64,000 nt of DNA from assembly GCA_964509295.1 (NCBI GenBank), contig CAZDWS010000001.1, positions 496,001 to 560,000 on the forward strand. The letters run 5' to 3'. Positions 16,079-25,078 of the stretch are shown here, in pieces; position 1 is the stretch's first letter; every line of letters begins with the position of its first letter. This DNA is from JBGSQR01 sp964509295 (GTDB lineage: Bacteria; Desulfobacterota; Desulfuromonadia; Geobacterales; Pseudopelobacteraceae). The position numbers and the translations under genes were made by a program. The notes beneath the pieces were generated by a model, which was not told the DNA's origin, ran no database searches, and was given only the letters and a program-made list of their open reading frames with translations.

Positions 16079-17029
16079 ATGCACGTTAAAATCCTGATTA
16101 TAAAGCTGGGTTACTCCGAAACGCTGGATCCCGAAATAGGAAAAGTCGTCAGCTTGGGCGATGTTTTAAGAACAACATCCATTTTGTGGGCACTGAAGGA
16201 AAAATATCCGGAATCTCATATTTCCTGGCTGGTGTCAGAACAGGCTGACCCGCTTCTGCACAACAACCATCTGATAGATCGCATTCTGGTCTGGGATAGC
16301 TTTGTTCCATTTCAGCTGATGAAAGAAAAATATGATGTCCTGATTAACCTGGAAAAAGTACCTGGTATCTGTGCCTTGGCAGACATGATTTCAGCCTGGG
16401 TCAAATACGGATTCCGTTTTGATTCGACCAGCGGAACCTATCATGCTTACGAAAAGGGTCAAGACTTTATTGGCTACATAAACTCTAAAAACTCAGATGT
16501 ACCTAAAGGTTACTGGCAGCAGATGCTGATTGAAATGCTTGGCATAGAATGGAAAAACCAGGAATACATTCTGGATTATACTCCCAAAACTATTGAAAAA
16601 TTTGATATTGGATTCAATTTCGATGTCGGTACCAAATGGCCGACCAAGGGCATGCCCATTGAATGCTGGAAAGAACTGGAAGAAAAGCTGGTATCCAATG
16701 GCTATACGGTTACCTGGCAACAGGGACAGAAAAATCTGTTCGATTATATGGATTGGATTCATTCCTGCCGCATAATTGTAACAAGCGACAGCTTGGGGAT
16801 GCATATCGCATTCGCGTTTCACAAAAAGGTTATCGGGCTGTTCGGCCCGACCGATCCCAAAGAGGTCTTTTTCTACACTGGCGGGCGACTGTTAGGATCG
16901 ACGATTGATTGTCCGGCTATGCCATGTCGGGAACCTAAATGCAAAACCGGTCTGAATTGCCTGGCGCATGTGGACCTTGACGGAATTGTCAAAGCTGTGC
17001 ATGAAATCTCAGAAGCAGGTACCAGATGA
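16079..17029 (+). CDS. Glycosyltransferase family 9 (heptosyltransferase-like)
   Basis: A 316-residue GT-B protein related to ADP-heptose:LPS heptosyltransferases. The N-terminal domain shows LGDVLRTTSILWALKEKYP, the classic GT9 beginning with the catalytic-type Asp. The C-terminal domain shows TSDSLGMHIAFAFHK then GLFGPTDP, the nucleotide-sugar binding region, and Cys-rich CPAMPCREPKCKTGLNC close to the end. It lies between radical SAM and transketolase genes and overlaps the latter by ATGA, so the transferred sugar may be a product of this cluster rather than an LPS heptose. Confidence 0.88.
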   Translation: MHVKILIIKLGYSETLDPEIGKVVSLGDVLRTTSILWALKEKYPESHISWLVSEQADPLLHNNHLIDRILVWDSFVPFQLMKEKYDVLINLEKVPGICALADMISAWVKYGFRFDSTSGTYHAYEKGQDFIGYINSKNSDVPKGYWQQMLIEMLGIEWKNQEYILDYTPKTIEKFDIGFNFDVGTKWPTKGMPIECWKELEEKLVSNGYTVTWQQGQKNLFDYMDWIHSCRIIVTSDSLGMHIAFAFHKKVIGLFGPTDPKEVFFYTGGRLLGSTIDCPAMPCREPKCKTGLNCLAHVDLDGIVKAVHEISEAGTR

Positions 17030-17808
17030 CCAGCCGGGAAAATTCAAAAAAAATAAGAAGAAATATTCTGGAAATGGCAAATAGCTCAAAAAGCCCCCAT
17101 GTCGGTTCGTGCCTCTCCTGTACGGACATTCTGAGTGTGCTGTATTTTGACGTTCTCCGTCTGAATCAGTGGGCTGCGCGCGACATATTCATCCTGAGCA
17201 AAGGCCATGCTGCAATGGCTCTTTATAGTACCTTGTTCGTACGGGGAATTCTTGATCAGGCGACTATTAACGGCTATTACAAAAATGGTGGTACGCTTCC
17301 TGCACATCTGGACCGCTGCCCGGAAAAAGGAATCGAAGTTTCTGCAGGTTCGCTGGGACATGGTTTTAACATGGGACTGGGGATGGCTTACGGTTTTAAA
17401 AAACTGGGCAGCGATCGTAAAGTTTATGCAGTTATTGGTGATGGCGAGTCTCAGGAAGGTTCAATCTGGGAAGGAGCACTTTTTGCCCCATCCCTGGGAT
17501 TGGACAATTTTACAGCCATCATTGACTACAACAACTTGCAAGGCTATGGAAGACCAACCGAAATCTGCGCTTTTGAACCGGTTAAAGCAAAATGGGAGGC
17601 CTTTGGTTGGCACGTCATCAACGTCGATGGTCATGATCATGAAGCATTGAAACTGGCTTTTGCTGAGGACTCCCATGGGAAACCCAGAATTCTGATTGCC
17701 AAAACAACCAAAGGCAAAGGGGTTTCATTCATGGAAGATCAACTTATATGGCATTATTACATCGTAACCGATGAACATAAAAAGCAGGCGCTTGAAGAGT
17801 TGCTATGA
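17026..17808 (+). CDS. Transketolase N-terminal subunit (TPP-binding half)
   Basis: A 260-residue protein equal to the first third of transketolase: H25 in SPHVGS, the SKGHAAMALY stretch, and the thiamine-diphosphate/Mg motif GDGESQEGS...NN. The C-terminal half is encoded by the next gene with an ATGA overlap, so the two form one split enzyme. It transfers or installs two-carbon ketol units. Split transketolases occur both in central metabolism and in sugar or antibiotic gene clusters, and the context here favours synthesis of an unusual sugar. A run of eight A lies in codons 7-9. Confidence 0.9.
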   Translation: MTSRENSKKIRRNILEMANSSKSPHVGSCLSCTDILSVLYFDVLRLNQWAARDIFILSKGHAAMALYSTLFVRGILDQATINGYYKNGGTLPAHLDRCPEKGIEVSAGSLGHGFNMGLGMAYGFKKLGSDRKVYAVIGDGESQEGSIWEGALFAPSLGLDNFTAIIDYNNLQGYGRPTEICAFEPVKAKWEAFGWHVINVDGHDHEALKLAFAEDSHGKPRILIAKTTKGKGVSFMEDQLIWHYYIVTDEHKKQALEELL

Positions 17809-18725
17809 GAAATGCCTTCATAAATACAATACTTGATGCCTGCTCCATCCGAAATGACATCTTCATAATCAGCGGTGATGCCGGCCTGGGTGTCTTTGAT
17901 GTTTTTAAAGACGAGTACCCGGATCGGTTTGTGAATTTGGGCGCTGCCGAGCAAAACACGATCAGTTTTGCCGCCGGCCTGGCCCTAAGCGGATTCAAGG
18001 TTGTCATCTATAATATTATTCCCTTTGTTTTGTACCGTTGCTACGAGCAGGTTCGCAACGATATCTGCTATCAGGAACTGCCGATTATCCTGGCAGGCAT
18101 CGGCAGCGGACTGACCTACTCTCCTCAGGGGATGACCCATTATTCGGTTGAGGATATCGGGCTTGCCCAGACACTTCCAAATTTGTCCATTTTCTCTCCG
18201 GTTGATCCGATTGAAGCCAGGCTTGCGGCTAAATTTGCGTTAACATCAGATAAGCCGGTTTATGTCAGGCTGGCCAAGCGGGGCGAGCCGGATCTGCATG
18301 ATAACGAATGTTTTGACATTACAAAACCGCAGGTTTTGCGCCATGGAAGCAAGGTTGCATTTGTTTGCCATGGTTCAGTGGCGGAAGAGGCGCTGCAAGC
18401 TGCTGATCAGCTTGCAAGTCGCAATGTAATGCCGGCGGTTATCTCCATCGCACTGCTTCAGCCCCTGGATAAAAAAGCCGTTACTGATTTGTTGTGCACG
18501 TTTGATTTGGTGCTTGTAATAGAGGAACATTATAATTTTTGCGGTCTGGGTGGAATTATTACAAGCCTTATTGCAGAACAGGGCCTTTCATGCAGGCTTG
18601 TTCAATGCGGCGTCCCTCATAAGTTTATCCATGATGTTCACGACAACCAGGGCATGCGCCACAAATTTGGCTTTTCTGCGGACAGGATTGTTGAAACGGT
18701 TGTTGAAAAGATCGCGGGTGAATAA
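17805..18725 (+). CDS. Transketolase C-terminal subunit (pyrimidine-binding half)
   Basis: A 306-residue protein equal to the pyrimidine-binding and C-terminal domains of transketolase/DXP synthase. It has GAAEQNTISFAAGLA with the catalytic Glu that activates TPP, then the TYSPQGMTHYSVEDIG and SPVDPIEAR stretches, and the small C-terminal domain with EEHYNFCGLGG. It overlaps the N-terminal subunit (ATGA) and the following methyltransferase (TAATG), so the unit is tightly co-translated. The acceptor sugar is unknown. Confidence 0.9.
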   Translation: MRNAFINTILDACSIRNDIFIISGDAGLGVFDVFKDEYPDRFVNLGAAEQNTISFAAGLALSGFKVVIYNIIPFVLYRCYEQVRNDICYQELPIILAGIGSGLTYSPQGMTHYSVEDIGLAQTLPNLSIFSPVDPIEARLAAKFALTSDKPVYVRLAKRGEPDLHDNECFDITKPQVLRHGSKVAFVCHGSVAEEALQAADQLASRNVMPAVISIALLQPLDKKAVTDLLCTFDLVLVIEEHYNFCGLGGIITSLIAEQGLSCRLVQCGVPHKFIHDVHDNQGMRHKFGFSADRIVETVVEKIAGE

Positions 18726-19387
18726 TGGGAAAGCTACTCAACATAGTTACTCCGCTACATAAACGAACAGAGCGTGATTATGTCGGGAGAATGATCGACG
18801 ACAAGATCTCTTGCATGAAGGTCGCCCTGCAGTATGGCAAAGAATTCTGGGATGGCGACCGGCGTTACGGTTATGGCGGCTACAATTATGACGGACGCTG
18901 GGCCGTCGTGGCCGAAAAACTGATTGCCGCCTACGGGTTGTCTGAGAAAGCCCGAATACTGGATGTGGGATGTGGCAAGGGTTTCCTGCTCTACGAGTTG
19001 AAGAAGCTGCTGCCAGAGGCGGAAATTTCGGGGTTCGATATTTCCGAGTATGCGATGGCCAACTCCATGGAGGAGATCAGAGACAGTCTGTTCGTCCATA
19101 AAGCGCAGCAGCCTTATCCGTTTGGAGACAAGACATTCGACCTGGTTCTTTCGTTGACGACCTTACATAACCTGCAGGTTTTTGAATTGAAGGCGGCCCT
19201 TCAGGAAATTGAGCGTGTGGGAAAAAGTAAATATATTTCCGTTGAAGGCTACCGCAATGAGACGGAGCTGTTTAACCTTGAGTGCTGGGCCTTGACTTGC
19301 GCTTCATTCTTTACACCCGAAGAGTGGGTATGGTTGTTTGATGAGTTTGGCTACAGTGGCGATTACGAGTTTATCTATTTCGAGTAG
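18725..19387 (+). CDS. Class I SAM-dependent methyltransferase
   Basis: A 220-residue methyltransferase with the SAM-binding motif I ILDVGCGKGFLL (near 78-90), the acidic residue of motif II in GFDIS, and FDLVLSLTTLHNL as motif IV. The unusual beginning, where the Rossmann core is preceded by about 75 residues that include GGYNYDGRW, is not one I can match to a characterised enzyme. It overlaps the transketolase stop and is followed five bases later by a radical SAM gene, so it may methylate the same intermediate. Methyl acceptor (O, N or C) unknown. Confidence 0.85.
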   Translation: MGKLLNIVTPLHKRTERDYVGRMIDDKISCMKVALQYGKEFWDGDRRYGYGGYNYDGRWAVVAEKLIAAYGLSEKARILDVGCGKGFLLYELKKLLPEAEISGFDISEYAMANSMEEIRDSLFVHKAQQPYPFGDKTFDLVLSLTTLHNLQVFELKAALQEIERVGKSKYISVEGYRNETELFNLECWALTCASFFTPEEWVWLFDEFGYSGDYEFIYFE

Positions 19388-19392
19388 GTGTT

Positions 19393-20463
19393 ATGGGCCT
19401 TCTGTATACGGACAAGAAAATATTTCACTTCAAAAGCAAGATCGACTCTCTGCCCCGGCAGCAGGATATGATCCTGCCGCCTCTGCATATCAGGATCAAA
19501 CCAACCAACGCCTGCAATCACAACTGCTCATACTGCGCTTACAGATCGGAAACTCTTCAACTCGGCCAGGACATGAACATAAGGGATTCAATCGAGCGGG
19601 ATAAGCTGATGGAGATTCTGGAAGATATTATTTCCATGGGTGTCAAGGCAGTAACCTTCAGCGGCGGCGGCGACCCCTTTTGTTATCCACATCTATTGGA
19701 GGCAGCCCGCAAGCTGTCGTCAAGCCCGGTCAAATTTGCATCACTGACCAATGGTGCCAGGTTGACAGGTGAGGTGGCAGAGGTTTTCTCCCATCACGCC
19801 ACCTGGCTCAGAATTTCAATGGACGGCTGGGACGATGAAAGTTATGTCCGATATCGCGGCTGCGCCGATGGCGAGTTCTCTAAAATTATTGCCAACATGG
19901 AAAACTTCAAGAAGATTGGCGGCCGGTGCAACCTGGGTGTTTCCCTGATTGTGGACCGCACCAATGCCGGACATGTCTTTGATTTTGTTCGGAGGATAAA
20001 GGATATCGGTGCAGATAGCGTGAAGATATCCGGTTGTGTGGTAAGCAACAGCGGAGTTGAGAATAATGCATATCACGCCCCTGTCTTCAACCTGATCAAA
20101 GAGCAGACGCAGCGGGCAGTCAAGGAGTTGGCCGACAGCCAATTCGAAGTTTTTGACTCATATCACCCGCTTTCGGACAAGTTCTCAAAACAGTATACCT
20201 GGTGCCCTTATCTCCAGGTATTGACTGTCATCGGGGCAGATCTGAACGTATACTCCTGCCAGGACAAGGCTTACAACCTCAGCGAGGGGCTGCTTGGCTC
20301 CATCAGAGACATAAGGTTCAGGGATTTCTGGCTAGACGCCAAGGAGAAATTCTTTAATATTAATCCTTCACATGTATGCGATCACCACTGCGTCTCAAAT
20401 GACAAGAACAGAATGCTTCTGGATTACCTCGATGCAGATCAGGAGCATTTGGGCTTTGTCTGA
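19393..20463 (+). CDS. Radical SAM protein with C-terminal Cys motifs
   Basis: A 356-residue radical SAM enzyme: C41-x3-C45-x2-C48 (ACNHNCSYC), then FSGGGDP in the position of the SAM-binding GGE motif. The C-terminal region has WCPYLQ, SCQDKAYN, GSIRD...FW and VCDHHC, the layout of SPASM-type auxiliary cluster binding. AGG lies four bases before the ATG. It belongs to the transketolase-methyltransferase operon. It is a paralogue in architecture, not a close copy, of the proteins at 14112 and 14999. Confidence 0.9.
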   Translation: MGLLYTDKKIFHFKSKIDSLPRQQDMILPPLHIRIKPTNACNHNCSYCAYRSETLQLGQDMNIRDSIERDKLMEILEDIISMGVKAVTFSGGGDPFCYPHLLEAARKLSSSPVKFASLTNGARLTGEVAEVFSHHATWLRISMDGWDDESYVRYRGCADGEFSKIIANMENFKKIGGRCNLGVSLIVDRTNAGHVFDFVRRIKDIGADSVKISGCVVSNSGVENNAYHAPVFNLIKEQTQRAVKELADSQFEVFDSYHPLSDKFSKQYTWCPYLQVLTVIGADLNVYSCQDKAYNLSEGLLGSIRDIRFRDFWLDAKEKFFNINPSHVCDHHCVSNDKNRMLLDYLDADQEHLGFV

Positions 20464-20566
20464 TTATCAGTCAGGCTGTATCGCTGTTTTTTAATGCAAT
20501 TAACCGGCTTCAAGGGGTTCTGATGCGTGTCATGAAAACCTGGCAGTTGATGAGGACGTCAATGTC

Positions 20567-21757
20567 ATGAATCGGTGCATGTTCTGTAATAAGCTTTCAG
20601 TTGCCACGCTGCTGGATTTAGGGCTGCAACCGATTAGTAACCGCTATCTTCCACATTCAGGCATCAATGAATTCAGACATCCTTTGATCCTTGGACACTG
20701 TTCTTCCTGCGATCTGGCCCAACTAGTAAATCCGTTGCCAGCCAGAGAACTCCTGCCACCATATGATTGGATAAGTTACAATGAACCTGAGGGCCATCTG
20801 GACGAACTTGTCTCGATGCTTGTCCGGCTTCCGGGGGTGAACCAGGCGTCATCAATCGGAGCAATAAGTTTTAAGGATGACAGCACTCTGCGGCGATTGG
20901 AATTGCGAGGCTGTCAGCGTACCTGGCGTCTGGATCAGAGAACTGATCTTGGTATTACCCAGCCCGGTGCAGGTGTGGAAACTGTTCAGGAGCGACTTTC
21001 TCCCTCTGTTGCCGAGACTGTGATGCATACTCACGGCAAGGCTGATGTCCTGATCGTACGACATATTCTGGAGCATGCTCACGATATTAATGCCTTCGCA
21101 TCCTCGCTGAAAACTCTGGTCTCGTCGAACGGTTATTTGGTGTTTGAAGTCCCGGACTGTTCAAGAGCTTTTTTGAACCATGATTTTACCACGTTGTGGG
21201 AAGAGCATCCGGTATACTTTACCCCCGATTCGTTCCGGCGTTTCCTGGAGCTGTCCGGTTTCACAATCGTGAATTTCATGTGCTACCCTTATGCCTTCGA
21301 AAATTCACTGGTTGCAATTGTCAGAGTAAACGGACCACCGGATTGTAAAACGATTCCCAGTAAGAATGTGATGATGAACCGTTATGCTGCTGCTTTTCCC
21401 GTAGTACGCAAGCGATTGAGACGTTTCCTGGATGATTTCAACAACGGGCAGGGAAAGGTGGCGCTTTTTGGTGCGGGACATTTGGCATGCACATATGTGA
21501 ACCTGTTTGATATCGGCAGATATGTACAGTTTATTGCTGATGACAGCCCCCATAAACAGGGCTTGCTTATGCCGGGGTCCCGGCTACCCATTGTCGGGGC
21601 ACAGGCCCTTCTGGAACAAGATATCAAGCTGTGCCTACTGAGTCTTAGTCCGGAAGCTGAAGACAAGGTCGTTGATAATAACCTGATTTTTACAGAGAGA
21701 GGCGGCATTTTTGCTTCCATCTTTCCTGACAGCAGGCGCGCCCTGCGTTTACCGTGA
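20567..21757 (+). CDS. C-methyltransferase of the NovU/TylCIII type
   Basis: A 396-residue three-part enzyme. Residues 1-65 form a Cys-rich Zn-binding domain (CMFC and CSSC pairs with the LGLQPISN motif). The middle is a methyltransferase domain with RHILEHAHD, the motif carrying the catalytic-type His/Glu. The C-terminal domain (ALFGAGH...) is the Rossmann domain special to sugar C-methyltransferases. Such enzymes methylate C3 or C5 of nucleotide-linked 4-keto-deoxy sugars to make branched sugars. Motif I is atypical (SIGAISFKDDST instead of a Gly-rich loop). Its presence argues that the final sugar is branched. Confidence 0.85.
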   Translation: MNRCMFCNKLSVATLLDLGLQPISNRYLPHSGINEFRHPLILGHCSSCDLAQLVNPLPARELLPPYDWISYNEPEGHLDELVSMLVRLPGVNQASSIGAISFKDDSTLRRLELRGCQRTWRLDQRTDLGITQPGAGVETVQERLSPSVAETVMHTHGKADVLIVRHILEHAHDINAFASSLKTLVSSNGYLVFEVPDCSRAFLNHDFTTLWEEHPVYFTPDSFRRFLELSGFTIVNFMCYPYAFENSLVAIVRVNGPPDCKTIPSKNVMMNRYAAAFPVVRKRLRRFLDDFNNGQGKVALFGAGHLACTYVNLFDIGRYVQFIADDSPHKQGLLMPGSRLPIVGAQALLEQDIKLCLLSLSPEAEDKVVDNNLIFTERGGIFASIFPDSRRALRLP

Positions 21758-21765
21758 GAGTGTCA

Positions 21766-22290
21766 ATGGACTATACAAAAGTCAGCGAAGAGGTGTTCTA
21801 CAACATCGCTACGACAGTGGTAGTCAGCAAAAAAGATATCGGTTTGCTGAAAGAACAGGCTGCATTGACCTTGCGTAAACGGGCTAGACTCTGCACGCAC
21901 GGAACACCTGAAGACTCACTGCATGAAATGCTGATAGTGCACCCTCGCGACGCTTATGTTCATCCCCACAAGCATCTTCAAAAAAGCGAGTCGTTTCATA
22001 TCGTTGAAGGTGAGGCAGATGCGGTGCTGTTTGAGGAGGACGGGACAATTGCCGAGGTCATCCGAATGGGTGACTACGCATCCGGGAAAAATTTCTTTTA
22101 CCGTATTCCCGCCTCCCGTTTTCATACGCTTATAATTCGGTCCGACATTCTTGTCTTCCACGAAACGACCAACGGGCCATTCCGGCGGGAAGAGACAGTT
22201 TTTGCCGATTGGGCGCCATTTGAGGCCGATGCTGCCGCTGTAGAAGCTTACATGGGCCGGCTTAGCACTTCTCTAGTCAGCTTGTATTAA
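21766..22290 (+). CDS. WbuC-type cupin protein
   Basis: A small cupin-fold metalloprotein like WbuC of O-antigen clusters. The metal site is suggested by HPHKHLQKSESFH with three His and a Glu, followed by the EGEADAVLF strand. It ends with the typical TNGPF segment. The start is taken at ATG 21766 behind GAGAG; a GTG at 21754 that overlaps the previous stop is possible and adds four residues. WbuC proteins occur widely in sugar clusters, but their reaction is not settled. Here it sits directly after the C-methyltransferase. Confidence 0.87.
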   Translation: MDYTKVSEEVFYNIATTVVVSKKDIGLLKEQAALTLRKRARLCTHGTPEDSLHEMLIVHPRDAYVHPHKHLQKSESFHIVEGEADAVLFEEDGTIAEVIRMGDYASGKNFFYRIPASRFHTLIIRSDILVFHETTNGPFRREETVFADWAPFEADAAAVEAYMGRLSTSLVSLY

Positions 22291-22339
22291 TTGTTATTAT
22301 CAAAATGATTCAGTGAAATCTGCGGAAAGGTAATGCGCC

Positions 22340-23968
22340 ATGAATGGTCTTCCTGCTGTCCTCCTGTTTACCTCAAAATCGCCTGTGGAAGAAACTCCCG
22401 ACAGTCTCTCTGTTCCACTTGGTTTGTATAACCTGAAGCATGTGTTGCAGAGTAAAGGGGTACGCTGTGATGTGATCGATCACCAACTGGATTCAGAATC
22501 TGATTATCTGGCCGATGTAGAAAACGGGATTTATGACATTATCGGCATAAGTGTCACACACTGGAGAATGCTGGAGGATCTCAATTTTCTGCACAAGCTG
22601 AAAGAGTCCTGTCGCAGTAACGGCAAACAATGTCTATTTATTGCCGGTGGTTTGCAGGCGACAATTAACTTCCGGCAGTGGCTGGAATGCGGGTTCGATG
22701 TGGTTTGTCTCGGTTATGCCGAAGAAACGCTGCTGGATATCTGCACTAAGCTGAGCAGCAATACGGCGCGTTTCCGTGATGTGCTCAATGATTGCAGCGG
22801 GTTGTCGTTTATAGATAGTAACGGGCAGCTGGTGCACAACAGGGCAAAACATCTTACAAGCAAGAAATTTGAACAACTCATGTACCACAATGTCCTTGAC
22901 ATGGAACTGCCCTACAACAAGTACTGGGATTTCATGAGGAAAAAAGCGACCGGCATATTGTCGGCCAATAACCGTTCCTACATTATTGAGAACAGCAGGC
23001 TGATGACAACGAACAAGTGCTTGGCGCGCTGCGGTTTCTGCTGTTGTCCTGATTTCTTGAAAGAAGCGGAAGGTGCCGCTGTAAAGTCGATGAGTCTTTC
23101 CGCCGAACAGGTCCTCAACCTGATTATTCACAACGTTAATAAATACGGCGCAAACAGTTTTTCCATTAATGACGAAGACTTCCTCATCGGAAACCGGGCT
23201 GGTATTGAGCGGGCAATGGAAATTTGCAACCTGATTGTCGCTGCCAAGCAGAGCAAGCAAATACCCGAAAGTATCCGCTTCAGCTGCCAGACACGACCGA
23301 ACTGTTTTCTGACTAGGCAGAGTGACGGCACAACTGACGTAAACCACAAGATGATGAAGGCGCTTTCAATGGCTGGATTTCATAATGTAACGCTGGGAGT
23401 GGAAACGTTTTCCGATCGGTTACTGAAAAGTCCTTCCATAAACAAGGGCGTGAATAGTGAAGCCTGCCATGCCGTCCTGGCGGCTTTGATGGTAAACAAC
23501 CTGTATCCGACGATCAACCTGATTCTGGGGATTCCGGAAAGCACTACGACAGAATTGCTTGAAACCGTTGATCAGGTTCTTCACTATACGGATAAACCTT
23601 GTCAGATAAGTCTGGCGACTCATATGTATGCATTTCCGGGTGCGGCAATTTTTTCTTCCAATGAGTATCCGACCCATGATGAATTGTTTGTGAACCCGGC
23701 CAACAATGAGAGAGTCTGTATAAAAAAATATTTTCTGCAGCGTGATGAAGAAATGGGGCAACTGATAAATCAACTTGATAGCGTTACTCAAAGTGAACTG
23801 GAAATCTACAGGCGCGAATATTGTCTGACAAAGGCTGCGTTGCTGCCGAGGATAATCATCTCTTTGGTTACGTTCCTCGCCATAGCCAAAATTACGAATA
23901 ATGTCGACCTCATAGCCAGAGTAGCCGACAAGATACGGTATTTTTCAACCGGCATAGAGGAACAATAA
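22340..23968 (+). CDS. B12-binding-domain radical SAM protein
   Basis: A 542-residue protein: an N-terminal cobalamin-binding Rossmann domain (about 5-150, with IIGISVTHW and IAGGLQAT), then a radical SAM barrel whose Cys motif near residue 226 reads KCLARCGFCCCP. This architecture is typical of methylases acting on unactivated carbon or phosphorus and of ring-forming enzymes such as BchE. An unusual Cys triplet follows the cluster motif. It lies between the cupin and the SDR gene and so belongs to sugar building, perhaps adding a methyl branch. Reaction not assignable. Confidence 0.88.
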   Translation: MNGLPAVLLFTSKSPVEETPDSLSVPLGLYNLKHVLQSKGVRCDVIDHQLDSESDYLADVENGIYDIIGISVTHWRMLEDLNFLHKLKESCRSNGKQCLFIAGGLQATINFRQWLECGFDVVCLGYAEETLLDICTKLSSNTARFRDVLNDCSGLSFIDSNGQLVHNRAKHLTSKKFEQLMYHNVLDMELPYNKYWDFMRKKATGILSANNRSYIIENSRLMTTNKCLARCGFCCCPDFLKEAEGAAVKSMSLSAEQVLNLIIHNVNKYGANSFSINDEDFLIGNRAGIERAMEICNLIVAAKQSKQIPESIRFSCQTRPNCFLTRQSDGTTDVNHKMMKALSMAGFHNVTLGVETFSDRLLKSPSINKGVNSEACHAVLAALMVNNLYPTINLILGIPESTTTELLETVDQVLHYTDKPCQISLATHMYAFPGAAIFSSNEYPTHDELFVNPANNERVCIKKYFLQRDEEMGQLINQLDSVTQSELEIYRREYCLTKAALLPRIIISLVTFLAIAKITNNVDLIARVADKIRYFSTGIEEQ

Positions 23969-24049
23969 CTACGCTTTGAAGTCTCTGCTTTTATTGGACA
24001 GCAATTCGGTAGAACAGCAAGAAAAGTATAATCTTTCAAGGAGCGCGAA

Positions 24050-24943
24050 GTGGTGCCTGCAAATAGAGACTTTCTGGTGGTAGGTGGGGATAGCCTGGTT
24101 GGTGCCGCTCTTTTCAAAGCGATCGGAAGTCGTGGGCATTCGGTGTTTGCCACCACGCGAAGATACGACACCGTTGATAACCGGCGGGTTTATCTGGATT
24201 TTGAAGACAAGAAAAAGTTTTGCCCACCCCCTTCCGTCGGTTATGTTTTTATTGTCGCGGCGGCGACTAACTACGGTCGCTGCGAGAATGATCCGCTTGC
24301 CCACTCGATCAATGTGGTACTGATTCCCGGTTTGATTGCTTCATTGCTTGAGCAGGGACACTTTGTTACTTTTATTTCAACAAATTCACTATTCGGCGGT
24401 GAACGCCCCTGGCCGCATGAGGATGCCCCACATGCGCCCGGAATTGCATATGCCAGACAGAAATCGGACGCCGAATGGTCGATCAAGGCAGAGGCGCGTC
24501 GGTTGAGGGCGGAATCCCGGCTGAATATCGTACGTCTGACTAAAATATTGAGCCGGAGCACCCCGCCGCTGCCGGAATGGTTTGCGTGCTGGAATCATGG
24601 GGAGGCGGTACATCCTTTTTCCGATCTGATCTTTTCTCCCATGTCGGTTCGATTTGTCAGCGAAGCGCTGGCTGTTATCGGCGAAAAGCGTATACCCGGT
24701 GATCTCCATTTGTCTGGTGCAGAGAACGTAAGCTATGTGGATCTGGCTATCAGGCTTGCCGATAAAATGGGTGTCGATTCACAGCAGATTATCCCGACAA
24801 CGGCTACGGAAAGAAACGTCCATATTCCGTTCAAACCAGCCTATAGTGGCCTGGGGATGCAACGAACAACACTGATGAGCGGTATTTTACCACAAACCCT
24901 TGATGAAGTTGTCAGTGATCTGGTTGCTGAAAACAGCCCCTGA
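24050..24943 (+). CDS. RmlD-like SDR sugar reductase/epimerase
   Basis: A 297-residue NAD(P)-dependent SDR protein. The start is a GTG at 24050 with AAGGAG upstream. It opens with a nucleotide-binding loop (VVGGDSLVGAALF) like RmlD, which reduces the 4-keto group of dTDP-4-keto-6-deoxysugars. The central active-site region reads FISTNSLFGG, with AYARQKSDAEW giving the Tyr-x3-Lys pair (YARQK). It is shorter than epimerases of the GalE group. It probably carries out the last reduction of the sugar. Confidence 0.82.
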   Translation: MVPANRDFLVVGGDSLVGAALFKAIGSRGHSVFATTRRYDTVDNRRVYLDFEDKKKFCPPPSVGYVFIVAAATNYGRCENDPLAHSINVVLIPGLIASLLEQGHFVTFISTNSLFGGERPWPHEDAPHAPGIAYARQKSDAEWSIKAEARRLRAESRLNIVRLTKILSRSTPPLPEWFACWNHGEAVHPFSDLIFSPMSVRFVSEALAVIGEKRIPGDLHLSGAENVSYVDLAIRLADKMGVDSQQIIPTTATERNVHIPFKPAYSGLGMQRTTLMSGILPQTLDEVVSDLVAENSP

Positions 24944-25078
24944 GGCAAAGCCTGGCATGTGGACTCTCTGCTTTTTTCTGACAGATGAACAAAACAGGAA
25001 CAGGACTAAATAGATGCTGTATTTTACCTTGGTCCGGGCTTATAATCTTTCGATTGCTGCTGTTGAGAAAGGAAAGAA

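Noticed and set aside
16079..17029. GT9 protein as LPS core heptosyltransferase
   Set aside because: Sequence fits the family, but it lies inside the radical SAM/transketolase operon with no LPS genes, so I kept the general family name.
24950..24972. Possible sigma54 site (TGGCAT...CTGC)
   Set aside because: Distance between the GG and GC elements is about four bases too long for a -24/-12 promoter.
25041..25046. Perfect TATAAT before the aminotransferase
   Set aside because: No -35-like hexamer at 15-19 bases; not enough for a promoter call.
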